Assembly (NCBI RefSeq): GCF_012767755.2
Contig: NZ_AP023189.1
Location: 5,458,001 to 5,522,000 of the forward strand
Origin: Pseudomonas tohonis
GTDB taxonomy: Bacteria; Pseudomonadota; Gammaproteobacteria; Pseudomonadales; Pseudomonadaceae
Direction of reading: 5' to 3'
Length of the DNA: 64,000 nucleotides
How positions within the stretch are numbered: the stretch's first letter is position 1; each line of letters opens with the position of its first letter. The notes under the pieces were generated by a model. The model worked only from the letters and a program-made list of their open reading frames with translations. It was not told where the DNA came from and did not search any database. Below, piece by piece: positions 20,671 to 30,684 of this stretch. A program made the position numbers and the translations under genes.

Positions 20671-22230
20671 ATGAGAAACCCCATCGGAACCCCACTGCCG
20701 CTCAGCGGAGTGGTACTTGGCGCGCTGCTCATCGCAGCGCCCTGGGCCCAGGCCGCCGAACCGGCCAAGGAGCTCAAGGAAACCAAGAACTACACCGTCA
20801 CCAGCGCGCCGGTGGACCAGCTGCACCTGGACGCGCCCACGCTGCCCGACCTCTCCGGCTATACCGCCCAGGCGGTGGAAGCGAAGATCGACCGCTCGAA
20901 ACAGGGCAAGGTCGTGGTGCGGCGCATGCTGCAACAGGACGCCCTGAAGGACTTCATCGGCGGCAACGAGCGCATGCGCGAATGGGTCACCCGCCAGCGC
21001 GGCATGCCCCAGGCGATCTTCATCGAGGGCGGCCACGTCACCCCCGCCGACATCGCCAAGGCCCTGCCCGACAGCCAGTTCAGCGAGACCGAGCCGGGCG
21101 TGTACATCGCCCGCCTGCCCGTGGTGGTGGCCCAGGACGCGAACCTCGAGATCGGCAAGGACACCAAGGACTTCCGCCTCTCCCAGGAGCGCGGCGCCTT
21201 CCTGGTCAACGACGGCAAGCTGTTCATCACCGGCACCCGGCTGACCGCCTGGCGCGAGCAGGACAAGACGCCGGCGACCTTCCGCACGCCCGACGAATTC
21301 CGCCCCTTCCTGGTCTCCTGGGGCGGCAGCGAGCTGTACATCGTCGGCAGCACCGTCACCAGCCTCGGCTACAACAACTCCAAGTCCTACGGCGTCTCCA
21401 TCACCCAGTACACCCCCGGCATGCACGCGCGCCTCAAGCGCCCGGAACCCACCGGCTGGCTGGTGGATTCGGAGTTCGTCGACCACTGGTACGGCTTCTA
21501 CTGCTACGAGGCCCGCGACGTGGTGATCAAGGGCAACACCTACCGCGACAACATCGTCTACGGCATCGACCCGCACGACCGTTCCCACGGCCTGATCATC
21601 GCCGAGAACACCGTGTTCGGGACCAAGAAGAAGCACGGGATCATCATCTCCCGCGAGGTGGACGACAGCTGGATCATCAACAACAAGACCTACGACAACA
21701 AACTCTCGGGCATCGTCATCGACCGCAACTCGGTCAACAACCTGGTGGCCTACAACGAGGTCTACCAGAACCATGCCGACGGCATCACCCTGTACGAGAG
21801 CTCCAACAACCTGTTGTGGGGCAACAAGATCGTCAACAACCAGCGCCACGGCATCCGCCTGCGCAACAGCGTGAACATTCGCCTGTACGAGAACCTCGCC
21901 ATCGCCAACGGGCTGACCGGCGTGTACGGGCACATCAAGGACCTGTCCGATACCGACCGCGACATCGAGCTCGACCCCTTCGACACCAAGGTCTCGATGA
22001 TCGTGGTCGGCGGCAAGCTCGCCGGTAACGGCTCCAGCCCGCTGTCCATCGACTCGCCGCTCTCCGTGGAGCTCTACCGCGTGGAGATGCTCGCCCCGAG
22101 CAAGTCCACCGGCATCAGCTTCGCCGGCGTGCTGGGCGAGAAACAGGAAGAAATCCTCGACCTCATGGTGCGCCGCAAGAAAGCGGTGCTCATCGACCCC
22201 GTCGAAAGCCAGGCCGAACTCCAGGATTGA
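20671..22230 (+). CDS. algG: Mannuronan C5-epimerase AlgG
   Basis: This 519-residue periplasmic right-handed beta-helix enzyme converts polymer mannuronate to guluronate. After a signal peptide ending WAQAAE come parallel beta-helix repeats and the catalytic DPHDRSH motif at 300-306. The ATG at 20671 has GGGAGA upstream; the in-frame ATG at 20650 is weaker. It also belongs to the periplasmic scaffold that protects nascent polymer from AlgL. Confidence 0.95.
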   Translation: MRNPIGTPLPLSGVVLGALLIAAPWAQAAEPAKELKETKNYTVTSAPVDQLHLDAPTLPDLSGYTAQAVEAKIDRSKQGKVVVRRMLQQDALKDFIGGNERMREWVTRQRGMPQAIFIEGGHVTPADIAKALPDSQFSETEPGVYIARLPVVVAQDANLEIGKDTKDFRLSQERGAFLVNDGKLFITGTRLTAWREQDKTPATFRTPDEFRPFLVSWGGSELYIVGSTVTSLGYNNSKSYGVSITQYTPGMHARLKRPEPTGWLVDSEFVDHWYGFYCYEARDVVIKGNTYRDNIVYGIDPHDRSHGLIIAENTVFGTKKKHGIIISREVDDSWIINNKTYDNKLSGIVIDRNSVNNLVAYNEVYQNHADGITLYESSNNLLWGNKIVNNQRHGIRLRNSVNIRLYENLAIANGLTGVYGHIKDLSDTDRDIELDPFDTKVSMIVVGGKLAGNGSSPLSIDSPLSVELYRVEMLAPSKSTGISFAGVLGEKQEEILDLMVRRKKAVLIDPVESQAELQD

Positions 22231-22241
22231 GGCAACAGATC

Positions 22242-23672
22242 ATGCACAAGAACAGCACCCGTTGGTTCGCCCCCTCCGCCCTGGCCGCCGCCCTGCTGGC
22301 CGGCGCCCACACCGCCCAGGCGGCCGAACCGCAGTACAGCGTGCAGCGCACCGGTCCGCTGTGCGCCACGGCGCAGAACCCGAACACCTACAACACCAAG
22401 TACCTGAGCTTCTTCACCGCCCTGGTGCAGGCCAAGGACGACTGGTTGTTCCGTTCGCGCAACGACCTGCGCACCGACTTCGGCACCACCCCCTACGGCT
22501 ACAGCGAGTTCAAGCGCCTGCGTGACGCACTCAAGGCCAAGGGCATCGAGCTGATGGTGGTCTACCAACCCACCCGCGGGCTGATCAACCGCGAGAAGCT
22601 GACCGATGAAGAAAAGGCCCGCTTCGACTTCGAGCTGGCGAAGAAGAACTACCTCAAGACGGTGGAAGACTTCCGCAAGACCGGCATCTGGGTCACCGAC
22701 CTCTCGCCGCTGTTCGACGAGAAGGGCGTGGACACCGACTACTACTTCAAGGCCGACCACCATTGGACCCCGGCCGGCGCCGACCGCACCGCCAAGCTGG
22801 TGGCCGAGACGCTGAAGGAGATGCCCGGCTTCGCCGACATCCCCAAGAAGGAGTTCTCCAGCAAGGTCGTCGGCCTGCTGCCCAAGGCCGGCACCCTGCA
22901 CAAGACCGCCGGCCAGCTGTGCGGCACCACCTACGCCACCCAGTACGTCGACCGCTACGAGACCGAAGCCTCGGGCGACGCCGGCGGCGACAGCCTGTTC
23001 GGCGACGAGTCGAACCCGCAGATCGTCCTGGTGGGCACCAGTAACAGCGGCCCGGCGTACAACTTCGGCGGCTTCCTGCAGCAGCACAGCGGCGCCGAGG
23101 TGCTCAACATGGCCGTCAGCGGCGGCGGCTTCGACAGCGCCCTGCTGCAGTACATGAGCAGCAAGGAATTCCACGAGAACCCGCCGAAGATCATCGTCTG
23201 GGAATTCGCCACCCACTACGACATGGCGCAGAAGAGCTTCTACCGCCAGGCCGTACCGCTGGTCGACAACGGCTGCGAAGGCCGGAAGGCGGTGATGCAC
23301 AACAAGGTGAAGATGAAGCCCGGCGCCAACGAGGTCTTCGTCAACGGCCAGAACGCGCCGGTGAAAGACATCCGCAGCGGCGACTACCAGGTCGACCTGA
23401 CCTTCAGCGACCCGTCCGTGCACGAGTCCAAGGCCACCATCTGGTACCTCAACGGCCGCCGCGAGAACTTCAAGATCGAGCAGAGCGACCGCGTCGACAC
23501 CGGTGGTCGCTATGTCTTCGAACTGCGCGACGACCCCGATTGGCGGGACCTGAACGTCCTCGCCCTGGAAATCCACAGCCCCGAAGAAATGCCGGAGAAC
23601 CTCAGCGTCGACGTGACCCTGTGCAAGCGACCCGGCAACGGCGGCGACACCCTCACGGCCAAGGCCGAGTGA
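22242..23672 (+). CDS. algX: Alginate O-acetyltransferase AlgX
   Basis: This 476-residue periplasmic protein transfers acetyl groups to mannuronate. The SGNH-like catalytic set is present: Asp172 and His174 (ADHHW) and Ser267 (VGTSNSG), each two lower than in P. aeruginosa. The C-terminal part is a carbohydrate-binding module (about 340-460). The ATG at 22242 lies 9 bases after a GAGG that overlaps the algG stop; a TTG at 22227 is the alternative. Confidence 0.95.
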   Translation: MHKNSTRWFAPSALAAALLAGAHTAQAAEPQYSVQRTGPLCATAQNPNTYNTKYLSFFTALVQAKDDWLFRSRNDLRTDFGTTPYGYSEFKRLRDALKAKGIELMVVYQPTRGLINREKLTDEEKARFDFELAKKNYLKTVEDFRKTGIWVTDLSPLFDEKGVDTDYYFKADHHWTPAGADRTAKLVAETLKEMPGFADIPKKEFSSKVVGLLPKAGTLHKTAGQLCGTTYATQYVDRYETEASGDAGGDSLFGDESNPQIVLVGTSNSGPAYNFGGFLQQHSGAEVLNMAVSGGGFDSALLQYMSSKEFHENPPKIIVWEFATHYDMAQKSFYRQAVPLVDNGCEGRKAVMHNKVKMKPGANEVFVNGQNAPVKDIRSGDYQVDLTFSDPSVHESKATIWYLNGRRENFKIEQSDRVDTGGRYVFELRDDPDWRDLNVLALEIHSPEEMPENLSVDVTLCKRPGNGGDTLTAKAE

Positions 23673-23686
23673 GGAAGGAGGTCCCC

Positions 23687-24793
23687 ATGAAGCATCCACT
23701 CAGCCTGCTCGCACCCTGCCTGCTCGGCGGCTGCCTGCTCGTCGGCCAGGCGAGTGCCGCCGACCTGGTGCCGCCACGCGGCTACTACGCACCGGTGGAT
23801 ATCGACGACAAGAAGCCCGAGGCCTGCAAGGCGCCGCCGCAGCCGTACACGGCCAAGCTCGACTTCCGCAGCAAGTACGAAGGCTCGGACAAGGCCCGCG
23901 CGACCCTCAACCCGGAAGCCGAGAAGGCTTTCCGCGAGAAGACCGCCGACATCACCGAGATGGAGCGCGGCGTGAACAAGATGGTCATGGTCTACATGCG
24001 CGAAGGGCAGCGTCCGCAGCTCGAATGCGCCCTGCAGTGGATGACCAGCTGGGCCCAGGCCAACGCCCTGCTCAGCACCGAGTACAACCACACCGGCAAG
24101 TCGATCCGCAAATGGGCGCTGGGCAGCCTGTCCTCCGCCTACCTGCGGCTGAAGTTCTCCGACAGCCACCCGCTGGACGCCTACAAGAGCCAGACCCAGG
24201 TCATCGAATCCTGGTTCTCGCGCCTGGCCGACCAGACGGTGCACGACTGGAGCGGCCTGCCGCTGAAGAAGATCAACAACCACTCCTACTGGGCCGCCTG
24301 GTCGGTGATGGCCACGGCCGTCGCCACCAACCGCCGCGACCTGTTCGACTGGTCGGTGGATCAGTTCCGCGTCGCCGCCAGCCAGGTCGACCAGGACGGC
24401 TTCCTGCCCAACGAGCTCAAGCGCCGGCAACGCGCCCTCGCCTACCACAACTACAGCCTGCCGCCGCTGGCGATGATCGCCGCGTTCGCCCAGGCCAACG
24501 GCGTGGACCTGCGCGAGGAGAACAACGGTGCCCTGCGCCGCCTCGGCGAGAAGGTCATCGCCGGCGTCGACGACCAGGAGCCCTTCGACGACAGGACCGG
24601 CGAGGACCAGGACATGGACGAACTGGGGAAACACGCCAAGTTCGCCTGGCTCGAGCCCTGGTGCGCCCTCTACGGCTGCAAGCCCGACACCGTGCAGTGG
24701 AAGGACTCCATGGGCCCCTACAAGACCTTCCGCCTGGGCGGCGACATCACCCAGGTCTTCCACCCGAAGAAGGAGGGCGGCAGCGGTAGCTGA
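23687..24793 (+). CDS. algL: Alginate lyase AlgL
   Basis: This 368-residue periplasmic PL5 lyase degrades misdirected polymer in the periplasm by beta-elimination. A signal peptide ends at VGQASA, and the catalytic segment NNHSYW (His199) and Tyr256 (AYHNYSL) are present. A strong GGAAGGAGG site precedes the ATG. A 172-base gap with a hairpin follows. Confidence 0.95.
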   Translation: MKHPLSLLAPCLLGGCLLVGQASAADLVPPRGYYAPVDIDDKKPEACKAPPQPYTAKLDFRSKYEGSDKARATLNPEAEKAFREKTADITEMERGVNKMVMVYMREGQRPQLECALQWMTSWAQANALLSTEYNHTGKSIRKWALGSLSSAYLRLKFSDSHPLDAYKSQTQVIESWFSRLADQTVHDWSGLPLKKINNHSYWAAWSVMATAVATNRRDLFDWSVDQFRVAASQVDQDGFLPNELKRRQRALAYHNYSLPPLAMIAAFAQANGVDLREENNGALRRLGEKVIAGVDDQEPFDDRTGEDQDMDELGKHAKFAWLEPWCALYGCKPDTVQWKDSMGPYKTFRLGGDITQVFHPKKEGGSGS

Positions 24794-24965
24794 TGCAGCG
24801 CCCTCCCCTTCCGGGAGGCGCCTTTGGGAATCAACCGACCGCGCAGCAGACGCGGCGGCGCAAGGATTTGAACGCCACACCCTGGGGAGGGAATGGCGGG
24901 TCGCACACCGGGCTGGAACGTCCGGCGGCGGCCCAGAAAGTTGACGTACAAGTGGAGAGACTCGG
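24794..24965 (+). other. Hairpin-containing gap between algL and algI
   Basis: GCGCCCTCCC and GGGAGGCGC flank a 5-base loop at about 24799-24823, right after the algL stop, with no long T-run (CTTTGGG follows). The remaining 140 bases hold no ORF I can support. This is the longest gap within the operon. Confidence 0.5.
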
Positions 24966-26522
24966 ATGGTCTTTTCTTCAAACGTGTTCCTGTTCCTGTT
25001 CCTGCCGATCTTCCTCGGCTTGTACTACCTGGTCGGGACGCGCTATCGAAACCTGCTGCTGCTCGTCGCCAGCTACGTGTTCTACGCCTGGTGGCGGATA
25101 GACTTCCTCGCGCTGTTCGCGGCGGTCACGGTGTTCAACTACTGGATCGGCCTGCGCATAGGCGCCGCCGGGGTCCGCACGAAGACGGCGCAGAAATGGC
25201 TGATCCTCGGCGTGGTGGTCGACCTCTGCGTGCTGGGCTACTTCAAGTACGCCAACTTCGGTGTCGACAGCCTCAACGCCATCGTCACCTCGTTCGGCAT
25301 GGAGCCCTTCGTCCTCACCCACATCCTGCTGCCGATCGGTATCTCGTTCTACATCTTCGAGTCCATCAGCTACATCATCGATGTGTACCGTGGCGACACC
25401 CCGGCGACCCACAACCTGATCGACTTCGCGGCCTTCGTGGCGATCTTCCCGCACCTGATCGCCGGCCCCGTGCTGCGCTTCCGCGACCTGGTCGACCAGT
25501 TCAACCACCGCACCCACACCGTCGACAAGTTCGCCGAGGGCTGCACCCGGTTCATGCAGGGCTTCATCAAGAAGGTCTTCATCGCCGACAGCATCGCGCC
25601 CATCGCCGACCACTGCTTCGCCCTCTCCGACCCGACCACGGGGGATGCCTGGCTCGGCGCACTGGCCTACACCGCGCAGCTGTACTTCGACTTCTCCGGC
25701 TACAGCGACATGGCCATCGGCCTCGGCCTGATGATGGGCTTCCGCTTCATGGAGAACTTCAACCAGCCCTACATCAGCCAGTCCATCACCGAGTTCTGGC
25801 GGCGCTGGCACATCAGCCTCTCCACCTGGCTGCGCGACTACCTGTACATCAGCCTGGGCGGCAACCGCGGCACCACCTTCCAGACCTACCGCAACCTGTT
25901 CCTCACCATGTTGCTGGGCGGCCTGTGGCACGGCGCCAACTTCACCTACATCATCTGGGGTGCCTGGCACGGCATGTGGCTGGCGATCGAACGCGCCCTG
26001 GGCGTCGACGCCGCGCCGCGCGTGCTCAACCCGCTGCGCTGGGCCTTCACCTTCCTCCTGGTGGTGATCGGCTGGGTGATCTTCCGCGCCGAAAACCTCG
26101 ACGTCGCCTGGCGCATGTACGCCGCCATGTTCAGCTTCGGCGAACTGGGCCTCTCCGAGCTCAACCGCGCCCAGCTGACCAGCCTGCAGATCGCCACCCT
26201 GGTGCTGGCCTACGTGGTGCTGGCCATCTTCGGCATCCGCCAGTTCTACACCAAGCCCCTGGCCGGTGCGCCCAAGGCCCGTGCCGAGGAACACATCGAC
26301 GCCAACGGCCCGGCCACCGCCCAGCCGCGCACCCAGCAGGGCGGCGCCAATGACCCGGCGGCCATCGCCTACTCGCCGAGCGGCGGCCTGGTCTGGCAGC
26401 AGGCCTGGATGACCCAGCTGCCGATGCTGGCGACCCGCATCGCCCTGCTGGTGCTGTTCGCCGCCTCGATCCTGAAGCTCTCGGCGCAGAGCTTCTCCCC
26501 CTTCCTCTACTTCCAGTTCTGA
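24966..26522 (+). CDS. algI: Alginate O-acetylation membrane acyltransferase AlgI
   Basis: This 518-residue MBOAT-family integral membrane protein is thought to move acetyl groups across the inner membrane for AlgJ and AlgX. The conserved His322 lies in GGLWHGANFTY, and RRWHISLSTWLRDYLY precedes it at 279-294. A hydrophilic insert (about 420-465, rich in A, P and Q) separates the last helices. The ATG overlaps GAGACTCGG without a strong Shine-Dalgarno. Confidence 0.95.
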   Translation: MVFSSNVFLFLFLPIFLGLYYLVGTRYRNLLLLVASYVFYAWWRIDFLALFAAVTVFNYWIGLRIGAAGVRTKTAQKWLILGVVVDLCVLGYFKYANFGVDSLNAIVTSFGMEPFVLTHILLPIGISFYIFESISYIIDVYRGDTPATHNLIDFAAFVAIFPHLIAGPVLRFRDLVDQFNHRTHTVDKFAEGCTRFMQGFIKKVFIADSIAPIADHCFALSDPTTGDAWLGALAYTAQLYFDFSGYSDMAIGLGLMMGFRFMENFNQPYISQSITEFWRRWHISLSTWLRDYLYISLGGNRGTTFQTYRNLFLTMLLGGLWHGANFTYIIWGAWHGMWLAIERALGVDAAPRVLNPLRWAFTFLLVVIGWVIFRAENLDVAWRMYAAMFSFGELGLSELNRAQLTSLQIATLVLAYVVLAIFGIRQFYTKPLAGAPKARAEEHIDANGPATAQPRTQQGGANDPAAIAYSPSGGLVWQQAWMTQLPMLATRIALLVLFAASILKLSAQSFSPFLYFQF

Positions 26523-26533
26523 GGAGCGCGATC

Positions 26534-27682
26534 ATGAGCAGAACTGCAAACACCCTCTACATCGTCGTCTTCGCCGGCATGCTGCTGGCCCTGAGCCTGT
26601 GGTCCATGCGCGGCATCGTCGGCTTCAGCGTCGCCAAGGAGACCACCGTGCTCAATGGCAAGCTGGCCCATGCCTTCGAGAAGCACTACGACGACCAATT
26701 CCCGATCAAGCAGATCGGCACCAACCTCTGGGCGCTGGTGGACTTCGGCCTGTTCGGCGAAGGCCGCCAGGGCGTGGTCATCGGCAAGGACGGCTGGCTG
26801 TTCTCCGACGAGGAGTTCGACCCCGTCGCCGACGGCAACCGCCACCTGCAGGAGAACCTGGCGCTGGTCCAGGGCGTGCGCGACGAGCTGGCCAACCGGG
26901 GCGTGACCCTGGTGCTGGCAATCGTGCCGTCCAAGTCGCGCCTGTACCCCGAGTACACCGGCGATGCCCGGCCCACCGCCCTGCGCCAGGACCTCTACGC
27001 GCAGTTCCGTGGTGCCGCGCGCAAGGCCGGGATCATCGCCCCGGACCTGCTCGGCACCCTGGAGCAGGCCAAGAGCAACGGCCAGGTCTTCCTGCGCACC
27101 GACACCCACTGGACGCCCCTGGGCGCCGAGGTGGTGGCCAACACCCTGGGTGAGACCGTGCGCAGTGCGGCGCCGCTCTCGGGCGACGCCCAGGAGTACG
27201 TCACCGAGGCGGTGAAGAACGAGGACTACAAGGGCGACCTGACCCGCTTCCTGCCCCTGGACCCGATGTTCGAGAACCTGATGCCGGCCCCCGACAAATT
27301 GCAGAAACGCGAGACCCGGGCCGCGGTCGAAGGTGAGGCCAGCGGCGACTCCCTGTTCGCCGACAGCACCGTCCCGGTGGTGCTGGTGGGCACCAGCTAC
27401 AGCGCCAACCAGAACTGGAACTTCGCCGGTGCGCTGCGCCAGTCGCTGCAACGCGACCTGGTCAACCACGCCGAGGATGGCCACGGCCCGATCCTGCCGA
27501 TGCTCAAGTACCTCAAGAGCGACGAGCTGAAGGACGCCGCTCCGCAACTGGTGATCTGGGAATTCCCCGAGCGCTACCTGCCCATGCCCAACGACCTCAG
27601 CGAATTCGACCCGCAGTGGATCGCCGAGCTGCGCAAGGGCGGCAACCCCGGCGAGCGCCTCGCAGCCACCGCCGCCAACTGA
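26534..27682 (+). CDS. algJ: Alginate O-acetyltransferase AlgJ
   Basis: This 382-residue protein is anchored by an N-terminal helix (about 8-25). It is an SGNH-like acetyltransferase with Asp190 and His192 (DTHW) and Ser288 (GTSYS), exactly the P. aeruginosa numbering. It passes acetyl groups toward AlgX. A GAGGAG site follows the algI stop. Confidence 0.95.
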   Translation: MSRTANTLYIVVFAGMLLALSLWSMRGIVGFSVAKETTVLNGKLAHAFEKHYDDQFPIKQIGTNLWALVDFGLFGEGRQGVVIGKDGWLFSDEEFDPVADGNRHLQENLALVQGVRDELANRGVTLVLAIVPSKSRLYPEYTGDARPTALRQDLYAQFRGAARKAGIIAPDLLGTLEQAKSNGQVFLRTDTHWTPLGAEVVANTLGETVRSAAPLSGDAQEYVTEAVKNEDYKGDLTRFLPLDPMFENLMPAPDKLQKRETRAAVEGEASGDSLFADSTVPVVLVGTSYSANQNWNFAGALRQSLQRDLVNHAEDGHGPILPMLKYLKSDELKDAAPQLVIWEFPERYLPMPNDLSEFDPQWIAELRKGGNPGERLAATAAN

Positions 27683-27768
27683 AACCCGGCAGTGAGGGCC
27701 CGCCCCGCGAGCCCTCGACGACTGTGGCCCCACCGGGCCATTTCAAGAAAGAAAGATGGAGGAACACC

Positions 27769-28413
27769 ATGAACCGACAGAAGAAACGTAACTGGACGTC
27801 GTACGCCTGCGCCATCGCCCTGGGCCTCGCCGCCGTGCATGCACAGGCCGACGAGGGCGGGCTCTACGGGCCCCAGGCACCCAAGGGATCGGCCTTCGTC
27901 CGCGCCTACAACGCCGGCAGCAGCGAACTCAGCGTCAACGTCGGCAACACCGCGCTGAACGATGTCGCCCCGCTCGGCTCCAGCGACTTCAAGTTCCTGC
28001 CCGCGGGCAACTACAGCGCCCAGGTCGGCGCCACCAACCTGCCGGTGAAACTGGAAGCCGACCGCTACTACACCCTGGTCAACCAGCCGGGTGCCGAACC
28101 CAAGCTGGTGGAAGAGCCGCCCTTCAAGAACAAGCAGAAGGCCCTGCTGCGGGTGCAGAACCTCTCCGACGCCAAGCTCACCCTGAAGACCGCCGACGGC
28201 AAGACCGCCGTGGTCGAGGACGTGGCCGCCCAGGGCCGTGGCGAGCGCGAGATCAACCCGGTGAAGGTCAACCTCGCGCTGTTCGACGGCACCCGCAAGG
28301 TCAGTGACCTCAAGCCCGTCTCGCTGCAGCGCGGCGAAGTCGTCTGCCTCTACATCACCGGCAGCGGCGGCAAGCTCTCCCCGGTCTGGGTCAAGCGCCC
28401 GGCCGAATCCTGA
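27769..28413 (+). CDS. algF: Alginate O-acetylation protein AlgF
   Basis: This 214-residue periplasmic protein has a signal peptide ending VHAQA and is rich in beta strands (AFVRAYNAGSSELSVNVG). AlgF is needed for acetylation together with AlgI, AlgJ and AlgX, possibly as an adaptor. The ATG has GATGGAGG upstream. It lies 86 bases after algJ. Confidence 0.94.
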   Translation: MNRQKKRNWTSYACAIALGLAAVHAQADEGGLYGPQAPKGSAFVRAYNAGSSELSVNVGNTALNDVAPLGSSDFKFLPAGNYSAQVGATNLPVKLEADRYYTLVNQPGAEPKLVEEPPFKNKQKALLRVQNLSDAKLTLKTADGKTAVVEDVAAQGRGEREINPVKVNLALFDGTRKVSDLKPVSLQRGEVVCLYITGSGGKLSPVWVKRPAES

Positions 28414-28421
28414 TGTACCCG

Positions 28422-28443
28422 GCCCGGGGCTCGCGCCCCGGGC
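28422..28443 (+). other. Perfect hairpin in the algF-algA gap
   Basis: Nine-base perfect arms (GCCCGGGGC and GCCCCGGGC) with a TCGC loop lie 8 bases after algF. No T-run follows, and 110 further bases separate it from algA. It may stabilise the upstream mRNA or attenuate read-through. Confidence 0.5.
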
Positions 28444-28553
28444 GAACGCTTCGTACCCGCCGCACGAGACAGTGGGACTACAAGACAGAAATCAGTGATC
28501 GATGTGATGAGCAACCTATCCACAAACGATGAACGATTCTAGGAGATACACCC

Positions 28554-29999
28554 ATGATTCCTGTGATCCTCTCTGGCGGTAGCGGCTCCCGACTCTGGCC
28601 CCTTTCGCGCAAGCAGTACCCCAAGCAGTTCCTGGCCCTGACCGGTGACCACACCCTGTTCCAGCAGACCCTGGAACGCCTGAACTTCGACGGCATGCAG
28701 GCCCCGGTGCTGGTGGCCAACAAGGATCATCGCTTCATCGTCCAGGAGCAGCTGGACGCCATCGGCATCACCCCGCAGGCCATGCTGCTCGAACCCTTCG
28801 GCCGCAACACCGCGCCCGCCGTCGCCATCGCCGCCATGCAGCTGCTGGCCGAGGGCCGCGACGAGCTGATGCTGGTGATGCCGGCCGACCACGTGCTGGA
28901 AGACCAGCGCGCCTTCCAGCAGGCCCTGGCCCTGGCCACCATCGCCGCCGAGAAGGGCGAGATGGTGCTGTTCGGCGTGCCCGCCCTGCGCCCCGAGACC
29001 GGCTACGGCTACATCCGTGGCAAGGACTCGGCCGGCAGCCTGCCGGACGGCATCAGCCGCGTCGCCCAGTTCGTCGAGAAGCCCGACGCCGAGCGTGCCC
29101 AGCAGTACGTGGATTCCGGCGACTACTTCTGGAACAGCGGCATGTTCCTGTTCCGCGCCAGCCGCTTCCTCGACGAGCTCAAGCACCACGACGTGGACAT
29201 CTACGACACCTGCCTGCTCGCCCTGGAACGCAGCCAGCGCGACGGCACCACGGTGACCATCGACGCCGCCACCTTCGCCTGCTGCCCGGACAACTCCATC
29301 GACTACGCGGTGATGGAAAAGACCCAGCGCGCCTGCGTGGTGCCGCTCTCCGCCGGCTGGAACGACGTCGGCAGCTGGAGCTCGATCTGGGAAGTGCACG
29401 ACAAGGACAAGGACGGCAACGTCACCAAGGGCGACGTGGTGGTGCACGACAGCCACAACTGCCTGGTGCACGGCAACGGCAAGCTGGTGTCGGTGATCGG
29501 CCTGGAGGACATCGTCGTCGTCGAGACCAAGGACGCCATGATGATCGCCCACCGCGACCGCGTGCAGGACGTCAAGAAGCTGGTCAACGAACTGGACGCC
29601 CAGGGCCGCACCGAGACCCAGAACCACTGCGCCGTGTACCGCCCCTGGGGCTCGTACGACTCGGTGGACATGGGCGGCCGCTTCCAGGTCAAGCACATCA
29701 CCGTCAAGCCCGGCGCGCAGCTCTCGCTGCAGATGCACCACCACCGCGCCGAGCACTGGATCGTGGTCTCCGGCACCGCCGAGGTGACCTGTGACGACAA
29801 GACCTTCCTGCTCACCGAGAACCAGTCGACCTACATCCCCATGACGGCGGTGCACCGCCTGACCAACCCCGGCAAGATCCCCCTGGAGATCATCGAGGTG
29901 CAGTCCGGCAGCTACCTGGGCGAGGACGACATCGAGCGCCTGGAAGACGTCTACGGCCGCAGCGACTCCGTCACCGTGAGCCATGTGACAGCACGCTGA
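28554..29999 (+). CDS. algA: Bifunctional phosphomannose isomerase/GDP-mannose pyrophosphorylase AlgA
   Basis: This 481-residue enzyme makes GDP-mannose: an N-terminal nucleotidyltransferase (about 1-340; LSGGSGSRLWPLSRKQYPKQF at 6-26, EPFGRNTAPA, and the VEKPDAERAQQY segment) and a C-terminal cupin-type isomerase (about 360-475; SLQMHHHRAEHW with metal-binding histidines). It closes the alginate operon, and its length equals the P. aeruginosa enzyme. AGGAGA precedes the ATG by 7 bases. Confidence 0.97.
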   Translation: MIPVILSGGSGSRLWPLSRKQYPKQFLALTGDHTLFQQTLERLNFDGMQAPVLVANKDHRFIVQEQLDAIGITPQAMLLEPFGRNTAPAVAIAAMQLLAEGRDELMLVMPADHVLEDQRAFQQALALATIAAEKGEMVLFGVPALRPETGYGYIRGKDSAGSLPDGISRVAQFVEKPDAERAQQYVDSGDYFWNSGMFLFRASRFLDELKHHDVDIYDTCLLALERSQRDGTTVTIDAATFACCPDNSIDYAVMEKTQRACVVPLSAGWNDVGSWSSIWEVHDKDKDGNVTKGDVVVHDSHNCLVHGNGKLVSVIGLEDIVVVETKDAMMIAHRDRVQDVKKLVNELDAQGRTETQNHCAVYRPWGSYDSVDMGGRFQVKHITVKPGAQLSLQMHHHRAEHWIVVSGTAEVTCDDKTFLLTENQSTYIPMTAVHRLTNPGKIPLEIIEVQSGSYLGEDDIERLEDVYGRSDSVTVSHVTAR

Positions 30000-30000
30000 G

Positions 30001-30052
30001 CCTCCTTCCCCCATCGGGAGGCCCATTCCCCCTGTGCCAGCAGGGGGAATGG
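30001..30052 (+). terminator. Double hairpin at the end of the alginate operon
   Basis: A CCTCC/GGGAGG stem directly after algA is followed by a perfect 12-base stem (CCATTCCCCCTG and CAGGGGGAATGG, loop 6) at 30023-30052. There is no T-run. A further GGGGGCCC/GGGCCCCC stem lies near 30069-30088. Confidence 0.6.
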
Positions 30053-30168
30053 CGTGCGCCAACCCAAGGGGGCCCCGCCGGGCCCCCGCGCCCGGCACCT
30101 CCACCCAACCGCATCGCCCCGGCGTAATGCGCTAGCATTGAGCCCCTCCAATCCCCACGGGCGTCCCC

Positions 30169-30633
30169 ATGCTGATCGGTGCGATCCTCACCCTGACCTG
30201 GCTGATACTGGTCATCCGCCAACCCGCCAAGGCCCTGCCCATCTCGCTGGTCGCCGTGCTCGGCATCGGCCTGGTCGCCGCCTGGGTGCTCTGGGAAGAG
30301 CGCGTGGTGGACCGCCAGCTGGCGCTGCTCGACGTCCGCGTCGCCTACGCCCCCGACGCGTGCCCCGCCGACCGCCCGCTGCAGATCCGCGTGCACAACG
30401 GCAGCAGCACCACCCTGCTGGACCTCGCCTGGGTGATCCAGGCCTACCGCCCGGGCGACGCCATCAACCTCACCCAGTCGGCCTTCGATGCCGAACGCTC
30501 CCTCGGCCCGCCGCGCCTGCAGGCCGGCGCCGACTGGAGCCACTGCCTGCCCGTGCCGCCCCTGCGCAGCGGCTACCGCCCGCAGACCCTGGAGTTCCGC
30601 GCCGAGCGATTACATGGCAGATTCGCCGACTGA
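30169..30633 (+). CDS. Conserved hypothetical membrane-anchored protein
   Basis: This 154-residue protein has two N-terminal membrane helices (about 2-17 and 25-43, ending WVLWEE) and a C-terminal domain of about 110 residues with two cysteines (Cys65, Cys125), probably periplasmic. I recognise no functional motif. The ATG lacks a strong ribosome site. It is followed after 51 bases by the SDR gene on the same strand. Confidence 0.6.
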   Translation: MLIGAILTLTWLILVIRQPAKALPISLVAVLGIGLVAAWVLWEERVVDRQLALLDVRVAYAPDACPADRPLQIRVHNGSSTTLLDLAWVIQAYRPGDAINLTQSAFDAERSLGPPRLQAGADWSHCLPVPPLRSGYRPQTLEFRAERLHGRFAD

Positions 30634-30684
30634 TGCGCGAACCGCCCTGCCTCCATCACAACAAGACCAACAAGGAACCCAGCA

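Noticed and set aside
19002..20786. A 594-codon minus-strand frame antisense to algE
   Set aside because: Same composition effect; the plus strand encodes a clear AlgE with signal peptide and terminal Phe.
30001..30052. Classical rho-independent terminator after algA
   Set aside because: The stems are strong but no T-run follows, so it is listed as a hairpin end with moderate confidence rather than a standard terminator.
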